In this document: positions 1 to 10,455 of the stretch, one piece after another
Numbering within the stretch: the first letter of the stretch is position 1
Layout: each line of letters begins with the position of its first letter
Source: Xestospongia muta
Lineage: Eukaryota > Porifera > Demospongiae > Haplosclerida > Petrosiidae
Length of the DNA: 64,000 nucleotides
Assembly: GCA_963693285.1 (NCBI GenBank)
Contig: OY848918.1
Span: 8,807,156-8,871,155, forward strand
Direction of reading: 5' to 3'
Notes under the pieces: model-generated
Seen by the model: only the letters and a program-made list of their open reading frames with translations
What the model was told of the DNA's origin: nothing
Databases searched by the model: none
Position numbers and translations under genes: made by a program

Positions 1-1914
1 AGCTGTTGTTGGTGTTCTATTTTGAATATATGCTGCTGTGGCAACTGCTTCAGCCCAGTATTTGTCGGATAATCCAGCATGAGCTATCATAGATCGTGCT
101 GATTCCATTAGTGTTCTGTTCATTCGTTCAGCTACTCCATTTTGTTCCGGTGTGTGAGGTACAGTCAGCTCATGACGTATCCCCTTTGACTTTAGATAAG
201 TCTTAAATTCTCCCGACAAATACTCTCCACCATTGTCTGTTCGTATGGCTCCAATTCTTTGACGACATTCATTTGTAGTGACTGCCTCGAACTCTTTGAA
301 TTTTTCGAACACTTCTGACTTGTTTTTAATAAAGTAAACAGCACAGCAACGTGAAAAATCATCAATGAAGGTTACAAAATATCGTCGTCCACCAATTGAT
401 TCTGTGGGCATTGGTCCACAAACATCACTGTGTACCAATTGAAGCTTTCGGGTCGAACGTATTTCTCCCACTGGCTTAAACGGGGCTCAATGCATTTTTC
501 CTTCCACACATCCCTCACAAAACGACAGCTTCGATGTTTTTGAGAATCTCATTCCAGTTGCCAATTTCTTCTGAACAATATCTTGGAGTCGCTGTCCATT
601 CACATGGCCTAGCCTTTGATGCCACATATCCATCTCATTTGTTTCTTTTGATGCTGTTGCAACTGAGGCTTGTTCTTGAGAGATGATAGGTTCACAGTCC
701 AAATGATACATCTTTCCTGTTAACGAACCCATACCACATAGTTTTCCTTTCCTGTCTCTAATCCAGCATCTGAATTGACCAAATTTTACAATGTTTCCCC
801 TTGCAGCTGCTGCTCTCACAGAAAACAAATTACAGGTCAGCTTGGGAACGTACAGTACTTCATGAATGACAGACTCTTTTGGCTTACTCATTTTGAATAG
901 CATGTTAACCTTAACTTTTCCAATGCCAACAGCATTGACCACATGACCATCGCCCAACCCGACCTTCTCTGGCTTCTCGAATTCACGGTAATCTGACAAC
1001 AATTCTTTATCCCGTGTCATATGACTTGATGCTCCAGAGTCCACTAGCCATTTGTCCTTTTGAGAGGAGTCCTCTGAGCCAAGTGACACTGCAAACGCTC
1101 CTGGACTGGCTGAATCCACATCCGAGTGTTTTTCTTCTGCAGGTTTGGCTCTATGCATAGGTCTTGGTCGTTCTTGTTGCTTTTTTCTTGGGCAGTTACG
1201 ACGAAAGTGACCTTCCTCACCACAATCAAAACACTTGAGCCTACTTGCTTGCTTTGTTCTCTTCTGATGAGCTCCCACTAGCGCTGAGGCCGTGCCACGA
1301 TTGACACCAGACAACACACTAGATCTACTTGAGTGTCCGTTTATCTTCTGTTCCTCATGAATTAGGGCTTGTTGGACAAAATTTAATCTCACATCATCAA
1401 CGCGAGCCTCCAGAGCTGTCACCAGGGTAGAATAGCTCTGAGGTAGACTTCCCAGCAATGTGACCACCTGGTCCTCCTCTGAAATAGGAGCTCCAATTGC
1501 TGCTAACCTATCAGTGATTTCCTTCATGTGTTTCAAGTGTGCTTCCATTGATGAGCCTTCTTTCATTTCAGTTCGAAAGTACTGCTTCTTCAGGAAGAGT
1601 TTGTTAGCTAGAGTATCTCGCTCAAAATGGTTGCGTAGAGAATCCCAGGCTTCCTTTGGTTGCTCACATGAAGTCACTAAGTACAGCTGTGGAGTACTAA
1701 TGGCTATAATGATTGTAGAAAATGTTTTCTGTGATCTCCTTCGAAATTCCACCTGTGCCCGAGCGTTTGCATCTTCTGCAAGTACCTCTGTACCATCTAT
1801 GAATCCCCAGAGTCCTTTTGCCAGCAACAAGTGACGCATCTGGAACTTCCATGTGATCCAGTTTGAACTGTCCAGCTTGTCAATTGACCACTTTTCATCC
1901 ACAGTTCCAGCCAT
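1..1914 (-). pseudogene. Copia gag-protease-integrase frame with in-frame stop, partial
   Basis: The frame opens at ATG 1912-1914 and runs 475 codons to a TGA at 487-489, then stays open in the same frame to base 1. Gag (UBN2/DUF4219-like) fills about residues 1-220. A CCHC zinc knuckle (CFDCGEEGHFRRNC) lies near residues 226-240, the aspartic protease motif (WLVDSGASSHMT) near 288, and the gag-pre-integrase HxxxxH region (MWHQRLGHV) from 430. Beyond the stop the integrase core is readable, with catalytic Asp in SDVCGP, Asp in RTDNGGEY and Glu in PEQNGVAERMN. The stop sits in the CVEGKMH context just before the integrase core. A TGA arising from CGA by CpG deamination is a likely cause, but that is inference. 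The frame is cut by the window edge before reverse transcriptase. Confidence 0.88.
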
Positions 1915-2026
1915 TCTTCACAACTGCAGTGAATCCAGAAAGGTTTGGTTTGTTTCGTGACAACACAGTTCTTCCGGCACTTCTGGCAGAAATAAGTTTC
2001 TCTTTTTTGACAGATTTACTTGGAGT

Positions 2027-2040
2027 CTGGGCTCATAACC
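2027..2040 (-). other. Primer-binding site, half-tRNA-iMet type
   Basis: The minus strand reads GGTTATGAGCCCAG immediately after the LTR. It matches, with one difference, the internal initiator-Met tRNA segment used as primer site by Drosophila copia and yeast Ty5 (known: these elements prime from a tRNA fragment cut in the anticodon loop rather than from the tRNA 3' end). The match is from memory of that motif. Confidence 0.65.
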
Positions 2041-2359
2041 TGTTCGCAGGTGCGTTTGTAAATCTGTCACTGAGTTATCTCAATAGACTCACAGTAAATC
2101 AACTATTTTTAAGAATCAAAAAAGGGAATACACAAATCAAATAAGATCCTACTTAAATACACAACTGAAAAGAGCAGAGCCTCAAGTCATAAGGACAAAG
2201 GCCCAAAAAATCATAACAAAAAAAACAATAAACAAAGAGATGGCTAAGGGAAGGACAAGAAGGAAGAGCTAGGATGAGATATATTAATCAAACCTATCAA
2301 CACATATACAGTAATCAACACATGACACACAACTGCCTAATTACACTCATATACCAACA
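2041..2359 (-). repeat. Copia 5' LTR (about 319 bp)
   Basis: On the plus strand the segment starts TGTTCGCAGG at 2041 and ends ATACCAACA at 2359, giving the short inverted terminal dinucleotides TG...CA expected of an LTR. Its inner edge directly abuts the primer-binding site at 2040. The outer edge is inferred from the start of host-like sequence at 2360 and is good to a few bases. The second LTR that would prove the boundaries is outside the window. Confidence 0.7.
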
Positions 2360-2688
2360 ATAGTATCATCAACACAGTCTTAAGATGATTGTTTAAATGT
2401 ATTAGTATATGTTTGGAGCTCTTTAGTAATCTTGCTTGTATTATTTTTATTGTTTGGTTATTATATAATTTATCTGTTTCACTTTAGAATGTCAAAATTA
2501 TCAGTAACAAAATGTCTTAGGGAAGGTGTGTCTCACTAATGTGTAAAATTATATATAGTTGCTATTGTAGTACATTTCATCTACATGACATGTATATTGG
2601 TATCATGTGACTTAGGTGGGTGTTAAGAGAAACCATAAAAACTGTCAATGAGAAAACAGATTAAATATTCTCAGAGCCAACAAGCACA
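2360..2688. other. Non-coding upstream region of EF-hand copy A with a faint RING relic
   Basis: Bases 2362-2440 resemble the start of the RING relics at 30190 and 43810 (shared run around CAGTCTTAAGATGATTG). Bases 2590-2680 resemble the upstream regions of the EF-hand genes at 32.3 and 40.9 kb (TGGTATCATGTGACTTAGG and following). No intact gene is visible. Confidence 0.5.
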
Positions 2689-3393
2689 ATGGCAATGATA
2701 AGGAGGCTACTCTTGACTGCTACTCAATACAATTATCCTCTTCTATGTGCTCCTATTATTATTACTTCTAAGAAGCACTCATTATCTGCAGATGAAACTT
2801 TTGGGTTGAAGCACAAAAAATTTTTCAAAGAGACTCTTGGTATTGATGTGGATAAAAAGCTAGTCTTAAAAATGTATACAAACATGCAGATTTGTATGCC
2901 AAAGAGAAGACCTTTGATCCCAAGGATGTGGAACATTTATCCTATAAATTCTTAGTTTTATGATTGGAATAGTTTACTCAAAATGTTAAAATATCTTGGA
3001 TTTGCTGATGGAAAAGAATTGTCATTTGAAGAATTCTTTGGAAATTTACTAACTTCTCTTCAGAATGATAAAGTACATAATCATATATTAAAGTGTCATA
3101 TGTATTTTTGCTTTTCAGTCAACAGTTATGTCACTTTCTCATGATGCTATTTTTGGTGCTTTAACTGTCTTGATTCTAATAAAGATGGTTTCATCTCCTA
3201 TGATGAGTGGCTAATCTATACGAGGCTTCTCAATTTTGGCTCAACAGAGGAAATGAGGCAAATGTTTGATGCGTTGGATACCAATGGTGATGGTAAATTG
3301 AGCAGGGAACAATTTGATCAAGTCAATAGATCTTTCTGGCTCAATGAACCAGGTGCTGAGACTATTGACGTCATGTTTGGACCTGTTAACTAG
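2689..3393 (+). pseudogene. EF-hand gene copy A, broken
   Basis: The start (MAMIRRLLLTATQYNYPLL) matches the mitochondrial-type leader of the intact copy at 38571. Compared with that copy, the first exon has lost bases after the DVDKK codons, which shifts the frame, and the exon-1 splice donor is deleted (GATGTGGAACATTTATCC instead of ...AGAAACAGGTAACATT). Exon 2 (about 2982-3072) is still recognisable. Exon 3 (about 3120-3393) carries a one-base deletion before the first Ca2+ loop (GGTGCTTTAACTGTC against GGTGTTTTTAACTGTC), so the loops DSNKDGFISYDEW and DTNGDGKLSREQF are out of frame with the exon start. The same deletion occurs in the truncated copies at 10028 and 21039, so it predates the tandem duplications. 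Confidence 0.75.
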
Positions 3394-4571
3394 AACAGGG
3401 ATTCTTCAAATGTTCATTAGTTTGTATACTCCCCCTTTATTTTTAAAAATTATAATAAAGTTGTTAGTAATATGGAATTGACATAAAAATTAGTAAAAAG
3501 TGTGTGGTGTACATATGTAAGTAAGGACAAAAGGAATACACACAAGAGGATGCTTTGCTGAGAAACAATTACTATTAATGTCTGTAACATTGCCATTATC
3601 TTATGTAAAATTATGAGAGGATTATTAGTTTAATTTGATCATGATTGGTTGCAGTGGTCGAGTTAAATAAAGTCAATCATTGTTAATTAACCATACTCAT
3701 GTAGCATACTGTCTATTACATTAAACTCTCAAATCAAACAGCTAATGGCATTATTTTTCCTGTTCAGTCTTCTTTAATATTTTGTTTGTTTATGTAAACA
3801 GTTTCACATAAATGTTTACATTAACTCTTCAATTTGACTCAATAACACTTTATTAAGTTGTGTATGATTTTATGTACAAATACACTTTAACAAATTTGCA
3901 AAAAAAATGAATACTAGAATGAATATATATGTTGTCTATTACACTACTGATCTCTGCCCACTAAATCTAAATACACAACGAAATGTGGACATTCTCCTGG
4001 TCCACTACATATGTATCAATATAATGTGATATATATAATTCTACAGGCTTTGTTAACTGACTGTTTCTTTTAATTATTGCATACAACAATAGAATTATGG
4101 AGCAAATGAACATACAAATATATTATAGTTAACATTATAGGACTGCCTGGCAGGCTGTGTGTGCCAGGTAGAACAAAATTCAGCACTCTTATGTTTGAAT
4201 AAATAATTATTTCAAAGAAATACCTTCAAAATCTCTCTCTATAAATTTCACCAGATGTTATCATTTTATCCAATTTTGACAAATTCTTTTGATTTCAATG
4301 CTACATTTCCATTTTTTTCTGATCACATGTTGTTATCATTCTCAAGAATAATACTTGCAGGAATGAGAAAATCTGATCTTATCTACCTACTAAATGAGCT
4401 ACCACTAGAAGACTTATAACTTGCTCTTTGATTTGTGTCAATGCAGTAGCTACTTACATAATCTAACTACTGACAATTTATGTAGTGTACATAAATTATA
4501 ACTGACACAGGAAGTATATTAAGACTATAATAACTATATATATAACATTACCACTCCCTCAACTCGATAAG
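3394..4571 (+). other. Intergenic region, 5' flank of TRIM copy 1
   Basis: No coding potential seen. The segment is repeated almost unchanged before TRIM copies 2 and 3 (10456-11631 and 21468-22641) and in shorter diverged form before copies 4 and 5. A TATATATA run about 30 nt before the ATG is conserved among the copies and could be a core promoter, but conservation may only reflect recent duplication. A small inverted repeat GCCTGGCAGGC...GTGCCAGG lies near 4144-4168. Confidence 0.4.
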
Positions 4572-6575
4572 ATGGCTACCCCTTCTGTTGTTCCTGCTAG
4601 TAATCTCAAGTGTAGTATTTGTTTGGACCTCTTCAGTGATCCTCGTGTTCTTCCTTGTCTTCACATATATTGTTTGAAGTGTCTACACGGTCTAGTGAGT
4701 AAAGAGAAGAGTGATCTTAGTTGTCCTCAATGTAGAGCTAAACATGAGATACCAAAGAGACGTGGCTAATTATCTTCGTGATCTCTCCATTTTACCAGAG
4801 TTAGAGGCAGCTAAAGCTACAACAAAGAAAGAGTCAAAGATGTGTGGTTTATGTACCTCTGGTGAGGTAGCTGTAGGTTATTGTCAAGACTGTTGTGAGT
4901 ATTTGTGTAGTTATTGTCAAGATGTGCATAAGAAAATGAAAATGTTTACAACTCACAAAATCACTTCAATGGAAGCCTTGTCAACAATTATATATGCTAC
5001 TAAACAGGTGGCTTTATGTCCTCATCATTCAGAGTACAAACTAGAGATCTTTTGTAAGACTTGTGACACGTTGGTATGTTCTATGTGTATGTTAGAGTCC
5101 TCTCATAAAGGACATAGCTATGACTTCTTGAAGAATGTCCAACATGAGTTGATGAAACGAATTAAATCAACAACTCAAAGTATTGAGAGAAAGGGAAAAG
5201 AATTCAAATCTTGTCTTGTTTCAGTTGAGAAATTTGAACAACGAGTGTGTAGTCAACGTGATAAACTTGAAGCTGAGATAAATGCTGTCTGTGATGAGTA
5301 TATATCAAAAATACAAGTAATGAAAGAGGAGCTTCTAAAACAAGTTGATTCCAAGTTCACTGAAGACAGCAAGATAATATGGGCAACGAAGAATCATCTT
5401 GAACTGTTATTATCTCAAGTTGAGAGTTGTCAAGCATTTAGTGAACGCTATCAAAAACAAGGTAGTGAAGGGCAGATGTTATCACTGTTGAATCAACTTC
5501 TTCACCGTCTAACAGAGCTTGATAGTGCAGTTGCTGATACATCAGTAATTTTTAGTTCTACTACCCCACTTACTGATTTTAAAAAATCATTTCTAAATTT
5601 ATCAAGTCTCGGTACACTCTCTGTTGGTAAAGATGCTACATTTACACAGGGTAGTCTTCAAGATACAGCAAGAATCTATAAGGATGAGAAAACCACTCTC
5701 GTCTATATTTTAAACGAGCCAATAGCACACCTTGTAAAGTGGGAATGTAAATATGGTTACAGTTATATCATGACATCAACTTGTCCAGTAGTCATATCTA
5801 ATGATAATCAATTAGAGATAGAATTCATTCCAACAGTATCAGGGACATATAGTTTTCAGCTAATACCAGCTGGATGTCCAATAGTAGGAATTCAAACGTT
5901 CACGGTAACTATTCACACTCGCTATAAATGCCTAAACATTTCACCAATGATTGAAGATCAGAGCCCACCTAAAATTTACAACAATCCATGTAATGAAGAT
6001 ATTTCACTATTTGTGTTTGAAGATAGATCTGTGCTTGAAGATAACACCGAACTACTTATAGCTGGCTCAATACCTATGCATGAAGAAAGCTTCTTAATAC
6101 CTGTGCTTGAAGATACCACTCAACTACCTATGCATGAAGAAAGCATCTCACCAACTGTACTTGAAGATACCACTCAACTACCTATGCATGAAGATAGCAT
6201 CTCAGTATCTCCAAGTTATGGACTAACTTGCTTTTATAGTAATACAAGTCCAACTTTATCAAGTAATAGCACAGCTATTTCTAAAAGTTCACCTCCAACT
6301 ACATCACCTTATGGATTGACTCTCCCTCATAGTTCCACTTCTGTTACATCAAATTACAGAAAACCTATTACTATTGGTGCTCGAGTAAAAGGTGGACCTG
6401 ACTGGACACATGGTAATCAAGATGGTGGTGCTGGGAATTTAGGTACTGTAGTTCGTCATAGTACTGTATAGCTAAAAGAGGTTATGATTTTGTGGTTAGA
6501 TGGGATGGCAAAGTCACTCAATATGATTATCGTTGGGGAAGTCAAAACAAATATGAACTGGAACTAGTTTCATAA
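4572..6575 (+). pseudogene. TRIM-like RING/B-box/filamin/MIB-HERC2 gene, copy 1 (two lesions)
   Basis: Paralogue of the intact gene at 22642. The RING half (MATPSVVPASNLKCSICLDLF..., C3HC4) starts at 4572 but runs into a stop at 4767-4769, because two bases are missing near 4757 (ATACCAAAGAGACG against ATACCAAAAAGAGACG in copy 2). The rest, from the codons for RDVANYLRDLS onward, is open in another frame to 6471: two B-boxes, coiled coil, filamin-like domain, repeat linker and the first half of MIB/HERC2. An extra 8 bp near 6465 creates the stop GTATAG. Bases to 6575 still encode the remainder of the domain (WDGKVTQYDYRWGSQ...) out of frame. A protein starting inside the gene without RING is conceivable but unsupported. 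Confidence 0.85.
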
Positions 6576-6727
6576 TAGCAATTATAATTTGAGTTTTCTT
6601 TTTTACACCTGGTATATTTCATGTACCAAATTGTCTTAAAATTAAATCTTGTGTGTGTGTGTAATTTATTTTCATCACTTGTTCTATGTCAAAGTGTAAG
6701 AATAAAATTAACTCATTGATAGCCAAC

Positions 6728-6879
6728 TAGTCTCGTCCCCAGACCTACACGCAAGCTTAAAGTAGGTCTGGTCACACGGCTTGACTTTTGTGTCCCCAGT
6801 CAGGAATGTGGCGCGGGTGTTGGTATGCAATTAGAGGTAGTGTGAAATATGAATATTATCAAATTGAAGTGTGTGTGAA
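6728..6879 (+). repeat. Left TIR of the long-TIR element, copy 1
   Basis: It is the inverted complement of 8552-8703 with only a few mismatches. It contains its own short inverted repeat, CCAGACCTAC (6739-6748) and GTAGGTCTGG (6762-6771), which could form a 10-bp stem near the transposon end. Confidence 0.9.
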
Positions 6880-6897
6880 CTTTGAAAGTGTTAAGAT

Positions 6898-7182
6898 ATG
6901 TCTACTGCAAACGTTGTCGATGAAGTTGCCAAAGAATTTGGATTTACTCTTGAAGAGAAACAAAAAGAAGTAATTAGTGCATTTATTTCTGGGAATGATG
7001 TTTTCTGTTGTCTTCCAACCAGATATGGGAAGTCACTATGCTATTCCATTCTACCAAAGGTTTATGATCATATTCGTAATGTTAAAGGGTTATCAATTGT
7101 ATTATGTCTATCACCACTAGTTGCATTAATGATGGATCAGAAAAAAAAATTTATTGAGATTGGGATATCTGCTGAGTGCTAG
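6898..7182 (+). pseudogene. RecQ-like helicase N-terminal fragment inside transposon, copy 1
   Basis: An open frame of 94 codons starting MSTANVVDEVAKEFGF. It shows a Q-motif-like start (LEEKQKEVISAF), the Walker A region (GNDVFCCLPTRYGKSLCYS) and motif Ia (SPLVALMMDQ), then stops at the ISAEC codons. RecQ-family helicases normally have GxGKS in motif I; here the residue before YGKS is Arg (TRYGKS instead of TGYGKS), which would probably impair ATP binding. About three quarters of a helicase is missing, so this is a relic of the element's cargo. It begins just inside the left TIR. Confidence 0.75.
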
Positions 7183-8530
7183 CACACACACAGAGTGATG
7201 GGACAGTCATGTCTTTCTTTAAGACTATAGTAGGTAAACATTCTTTCATTATAGTACTGAGTGCTGGACAATGGGTTTCAATCTCTAACCACACACGTTC
7301 CCATGTGAATCTTTCCAATGAATCTTTTGTTTTCATTTGTAAAATTGATGAATGCTTATTTGATGTTAACATTTTCATCTCATTTTTTAGTTCAATGGCA
7401 ACAAGACTAAAAATGTGTTCCCTTAGTGTGGGATTCTCCATTACTCATCTAGCAATAGATGGCCATTTGCCTCGACTGATACTTTTTCCAAGCCTTTTTA
7501 AGGAATTACTAAGCTCTGACTCTTTTGGCTTAGACTGATATCCAACTAAAACCTGTAAAATAACAATATAACTAGTCTATGCATGCACACACAAAACTCA
7601 CAGCAACTCAGGGTGAGTGTTGCTTTTCTCTTAGAAAGTCATCATGGGCTCTCTTAGTTGCCTTCATGAATGGACTATCAAGATTCTTTCTTTGAGGAGT
7701 TTGTACACAAGCAATCTCATTATTTTAAATAACTTTCTATGTTGTAAGACTTTACCAATACTTAAAACTAAGTATCTTACCAGAGGTGTATACAATTCCT
7801 CAGGAGGATTAGGTGTCCTCTTTTTAGGAGGAGTCACCATAGCAACATCTTCATTATTTCTACTTCGTTTCTATAGCAAAAAGTAACATTGATTTCCCTA
7901 TAATTTATTTATAATTTATAATGTTGTTTTACCTGTGGTGCATGATATTGAGCGGTGTCTGCTCTTACATCTTTAAAAATTGACTGAGATGATACCTGAG
8001 TTGTATTATGAAATTCTAAGGGGGTTAGGTGTTATTTTTTGGGGTGAAGTCTGCAAAATAATGACTTCTGCGTCTCTAGCTCTTTTCTACAAAAAAGTAA
8101 TTGTAATTATGGCAACATAATTTTAACCTTTTTACACCTATCATGCATGACAGTGAGGTGAGTCTACTCTTGCTTATTCAAGAGTTGACCCAGATGATTA
8201 ACACCATGTTTGTTTGTTTTTGGCTGATAAAAATGGATATCATAATCAATACTAACCTCATTCAGGAACAGAAGTTTTATCCAATTCTTCAATGGATCAA
8301 TTATCTTCAGTGCATTTGAATATCTATTGAGAGTTCTGCAGCAAGATTTACAAAAGACTTTGTCCATTTTTTTGGTGAACCTTCTCTGGTTCCATTTCAA
8401 GTTTCTCATTCCTTAGCACATCTACAACTATGAAGTATAGACAAGAATATTCGTCATTCTTGTTTCTTATAATAACACGATCTTTGTGTTTACTGCTTAG
8501 GTCAGAGCAGCAGGAGTAGCAGATTTAATG
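7160..8530 (-). pseudogene. Remnant multi-exon Cys-rich transposon protein, copy 1
   Basis: Reading the minus strand from the right TIR, the first exon (ending at a GTTAGT donor, 8251-8256) holds paired cysteines (CYSCCSDL...VFCKSCCRTLNRY), a treble-clef-like domain broken by a one-base frameshift in a TTTT run near 8365. Small Lys/Arg/Pro-rich exons follow (about 8042-8092, 7790-7872, and about 7630-7720). A larger exon at about 7165-7550 (VLVGYQSKPKESELS..., MENPTLREHIFSLVAIELK...) contains an in-frame stop near 7443. The pattern resembles uncharacterised transposon-linked proteins of corals and sponges, from memory and weakly. Function unknown. Confidence 0.5.
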
Positions 8531-8551
8531 AAGAGTAGCCATGCATTCACT

Positions 8552-8703
8552 TTCACACACACTTCAATTTGATAATATTCATATTTCACACTACCTCTAA
8601 TTGCATACCAACACCCGTGCCACATTCCTTACTGGGGACACAAAAGTCAAGCCGTGTGACCAGACCTACTTTAAGCTTGCGTGTAGGTCTGGGGACGAGA
8701 CTA
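8552..8703 (-). repeat. Right TIR of the long-TIR element, copy 1
   Basis: Partner of 6728-6879. In the second copy of the element the corresponding TIR is split by an ISL2EU insertion at 15635/15636. Confidence 0.9.
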
Positions 8704-8712
8704 ATAGCCAAC

Positions 8713-10027
8713 ATGCATAGATGGCAACCAATAAATTTTCATTACAATGAATGTTGTGACATTGGGTGAGACTGATTGAAGCTTCTGTTAGTTCCTAAAC
8801 ATTCTGTAAGTTAAGAAAAGCTTCTTAGCAGCTCTACAGTCTCTGTTAAGTTCTCCATGCAGTCTTAGATACTAACAAAACCTTGTAGTTTACTGGAATA
8901 GAATCACTATCATGGATGCTTCATGTAAGCCAAGCTAGCTATAGAATTTATTGTTTGTTGTTGATTAAATGATTAAATGTTATGTGCCACTTTCCATGTT
9001 GTATTATATGACCCAAAACAAAATACTTGACATCATTTGTTAATAAAAGTTCAACTGACAGATTGCAAGACAACACATACCAGGAGGAAAAATTTGCAGT
9101 GCTCTCCAAAATATCTTTTTCAATTATAGCTATTGCACATATTGCAAAAGAAATTGATTTGGTGGATCTTCTAATTATTTGCTATTCTGTTAGTATTTCC
9201 CTTCAAGTTGATATCCTACAATATATATAACAATATATATTTGCTTAGCAAAACATGACAGCACACCTTTTAAAATTTAAATAATTCTTCTGTCTCTGTG
9301 TTTCTATAAAAAGTTTAAATTATTGTTTTCCGAGTACGTATTTTGTAATTTCTTATTATTGTCTCTAAAAAGAAATCTTGCTAACTTCTGTCTCTTGCTA
9401 TCTTAAGTCACATTCACCTCAAAATAAGACTCAAAAATGACATTCAGCAATAAAATATAATGTGACTTCGTATCATTACTTAAAAATCATTATTACTATT
9501 GTGACCAGTCTTTAATATTGTAATATTTAATATGAACAATGATGTGACTATTTCTTAACCTCATCATAAAGGATATTCTCTTTCCTGGAAAATAATGAAA
9601 ATTAGCATGTTTTAATTGGAACCCATTAATCTAATGTAATCTAGTTATTAGCAATTTTGCTATTACATTAAACTCTTAAATCCAATGGCTAATGGCAATT
9701 TCCAATTTTTCTTGGCCATTCTTCTTTAATTTTTTGTTTGTTTATGTAAACAGTTTCACATAAGTCTTTACACTAAGATACTAACTCTCAAATTTGTCTC
9801 AATTGAGTCAATTCTCCAAGGACATTGTCCTGGTTCACTACATATGCATCAATGTGATGTGATAAATATAATTCTGCAGACTTTGTTAACTGACTGTTAG
9901 TGTGTGTCCATATAATTGGAGAGACAAGGACAGAAATGTCTGAACTAATTACTTAACAAACAGACACCAAACCAGTAGTTGTATGTTCTATACACCTTAT
10001 GATATGATTGTGTATCATAAAGTTTAC
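8713..10027 (+). other. Unit-1 spacer between transposon and next EF-hand piece
   Basis: No gene recognised. It is repeated nearly identically at 19725-21038 (unit 2) and in more diverged form at about 24842-26490 (unit 3). Short open frames such as 9027-9230 are conserved only because the whole block is duplicated. Confidence 0.6.
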
Positions 10028-10455
10028 TTAATAGTTTACTCTAAGTGTTAAAATATCTTGAATTTGCTGATGGAAAAGAATTGTCATTTGAAGAATTCTT
10101 TGGAAATTTACAAACTTCTCTTCAGAATGATAAAGTACATAATCATATATTAAAGTGTCATATGTATTTTTGTTTTTCAGTCAACAATTATGTCACTTTC
10201 TCATGATGCTATTTTTGGTGCTTTAACTGTCTTGATTCTAATAAAGATGGCTTCATCTCCTATGATGAGTGGCTAATCTATACGAGGCTTCTCAATTTTG
10301 GCTCAACAGAGGAAATGAGGCAAATGTTTGATGCGTTGGATACCAATGGTGATGGTAAATTGAGCAGGGAACAGTTTGATCAAGTCAATAGATCTTTCTG
10401 GCTCAATGAACCAGGTGCTGAGACTATTGACGTCATGTTTGGACCTGTTAACTAG
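10028..10455 (+). pseudogene. EF-hand copy B1, 5'-truncated
   Basis: Homology to the EF-hand genes begins inside exon 2 (TAGTTTACTCTAAGTG...) with no exon 1 upstream. Exon 3 carries the same one-base deletion before the first Ca2+ loop as copy A. The second loop (DTNGDGKLSREQF) and the C-terminus ending at the GPVN codons remain readable. This is the left part of tandem unit 2. Confidence 0.8.

Larger units (their letters stand above)
1..2359 (-). mobile_element. Ty1/copia-type LTR retrotransposon, partial (5' LTR through integrase)
   Basis: Read on the minus strand the order is LTR (2041-2359), primer-binding site, gag, zinc knuckle, aspartic protease, gag-pre-integrase and integrase. Integrase before any reverse transcriptase is the copia (Pseudoviridae) order; the reverse transcriptase, RNase H and second LTR would lie left of base 1 and are not visible. 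The LTR ends are TGTT...AACA. The insertion sits just upstream of a degenerate EF-hand gene: the sequence beginning at 2360 resembles host sequence at about 30190, so 2359/2360 is taken as the outer LTR edge. The target-site duplication cannot be checked because the other end is missing. An in-frame stop at 487-489 suggests this copy is inactive. Confidence 0.9.
6728..8703. mobile_element. Long-TIR DNA transposon with RecQ fragment, copy 1 (1976 bp, superfamily unassigned)
   Basis: Two near-perfect inverted repeats of about 152 bp (6728-6879 and 8552-8703) bound the element, starting TAGTCTCGTCCCCAGACC. It is flanked by a 9-bp direct repeat ATAGCCAAC (6719-6727 and 8704-8712). The paralogous position after TRIM copy 3 (about 24833) has AACAGCCAACATGCATAG without the element, which is an empty site. 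Inside are a 5' fragment of a RecQ-like helicase (+) and remnants of a multi-exon Cys-rich protein (-) that converge and meet near 7180. That layout suggests a deletion derivative of a longer two-gene element (inference). A 9-bp duplication and long TIRs fit Mutator-like elements, but helicase cargo is also known from Academ; I cannot assign it. Confidence 0.85.

Noticed and set aside
6788..6973. Small plus-strand frames at the left transposon end and at 13850-14032
   Set aside because: Lie in the TIR and overlap the RecQ fragment in another frame; no homology seen.
7176..7886. Plus-strand frames at 7176-7538 and 7644-7886 and duplicates near 14.4-14.9 kb
   Set aside because: Antisense of the minus-strand Cys-rich protein remnants, which show splice sites and Lys/Pro-rich exons.
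9027..9230. 67-codon frame repeated exactly at 20039-20242
   Set aside because: Identity reflects the whole-block duplication; the diverged unit-3 copy (about 25160) does not keep the frame.
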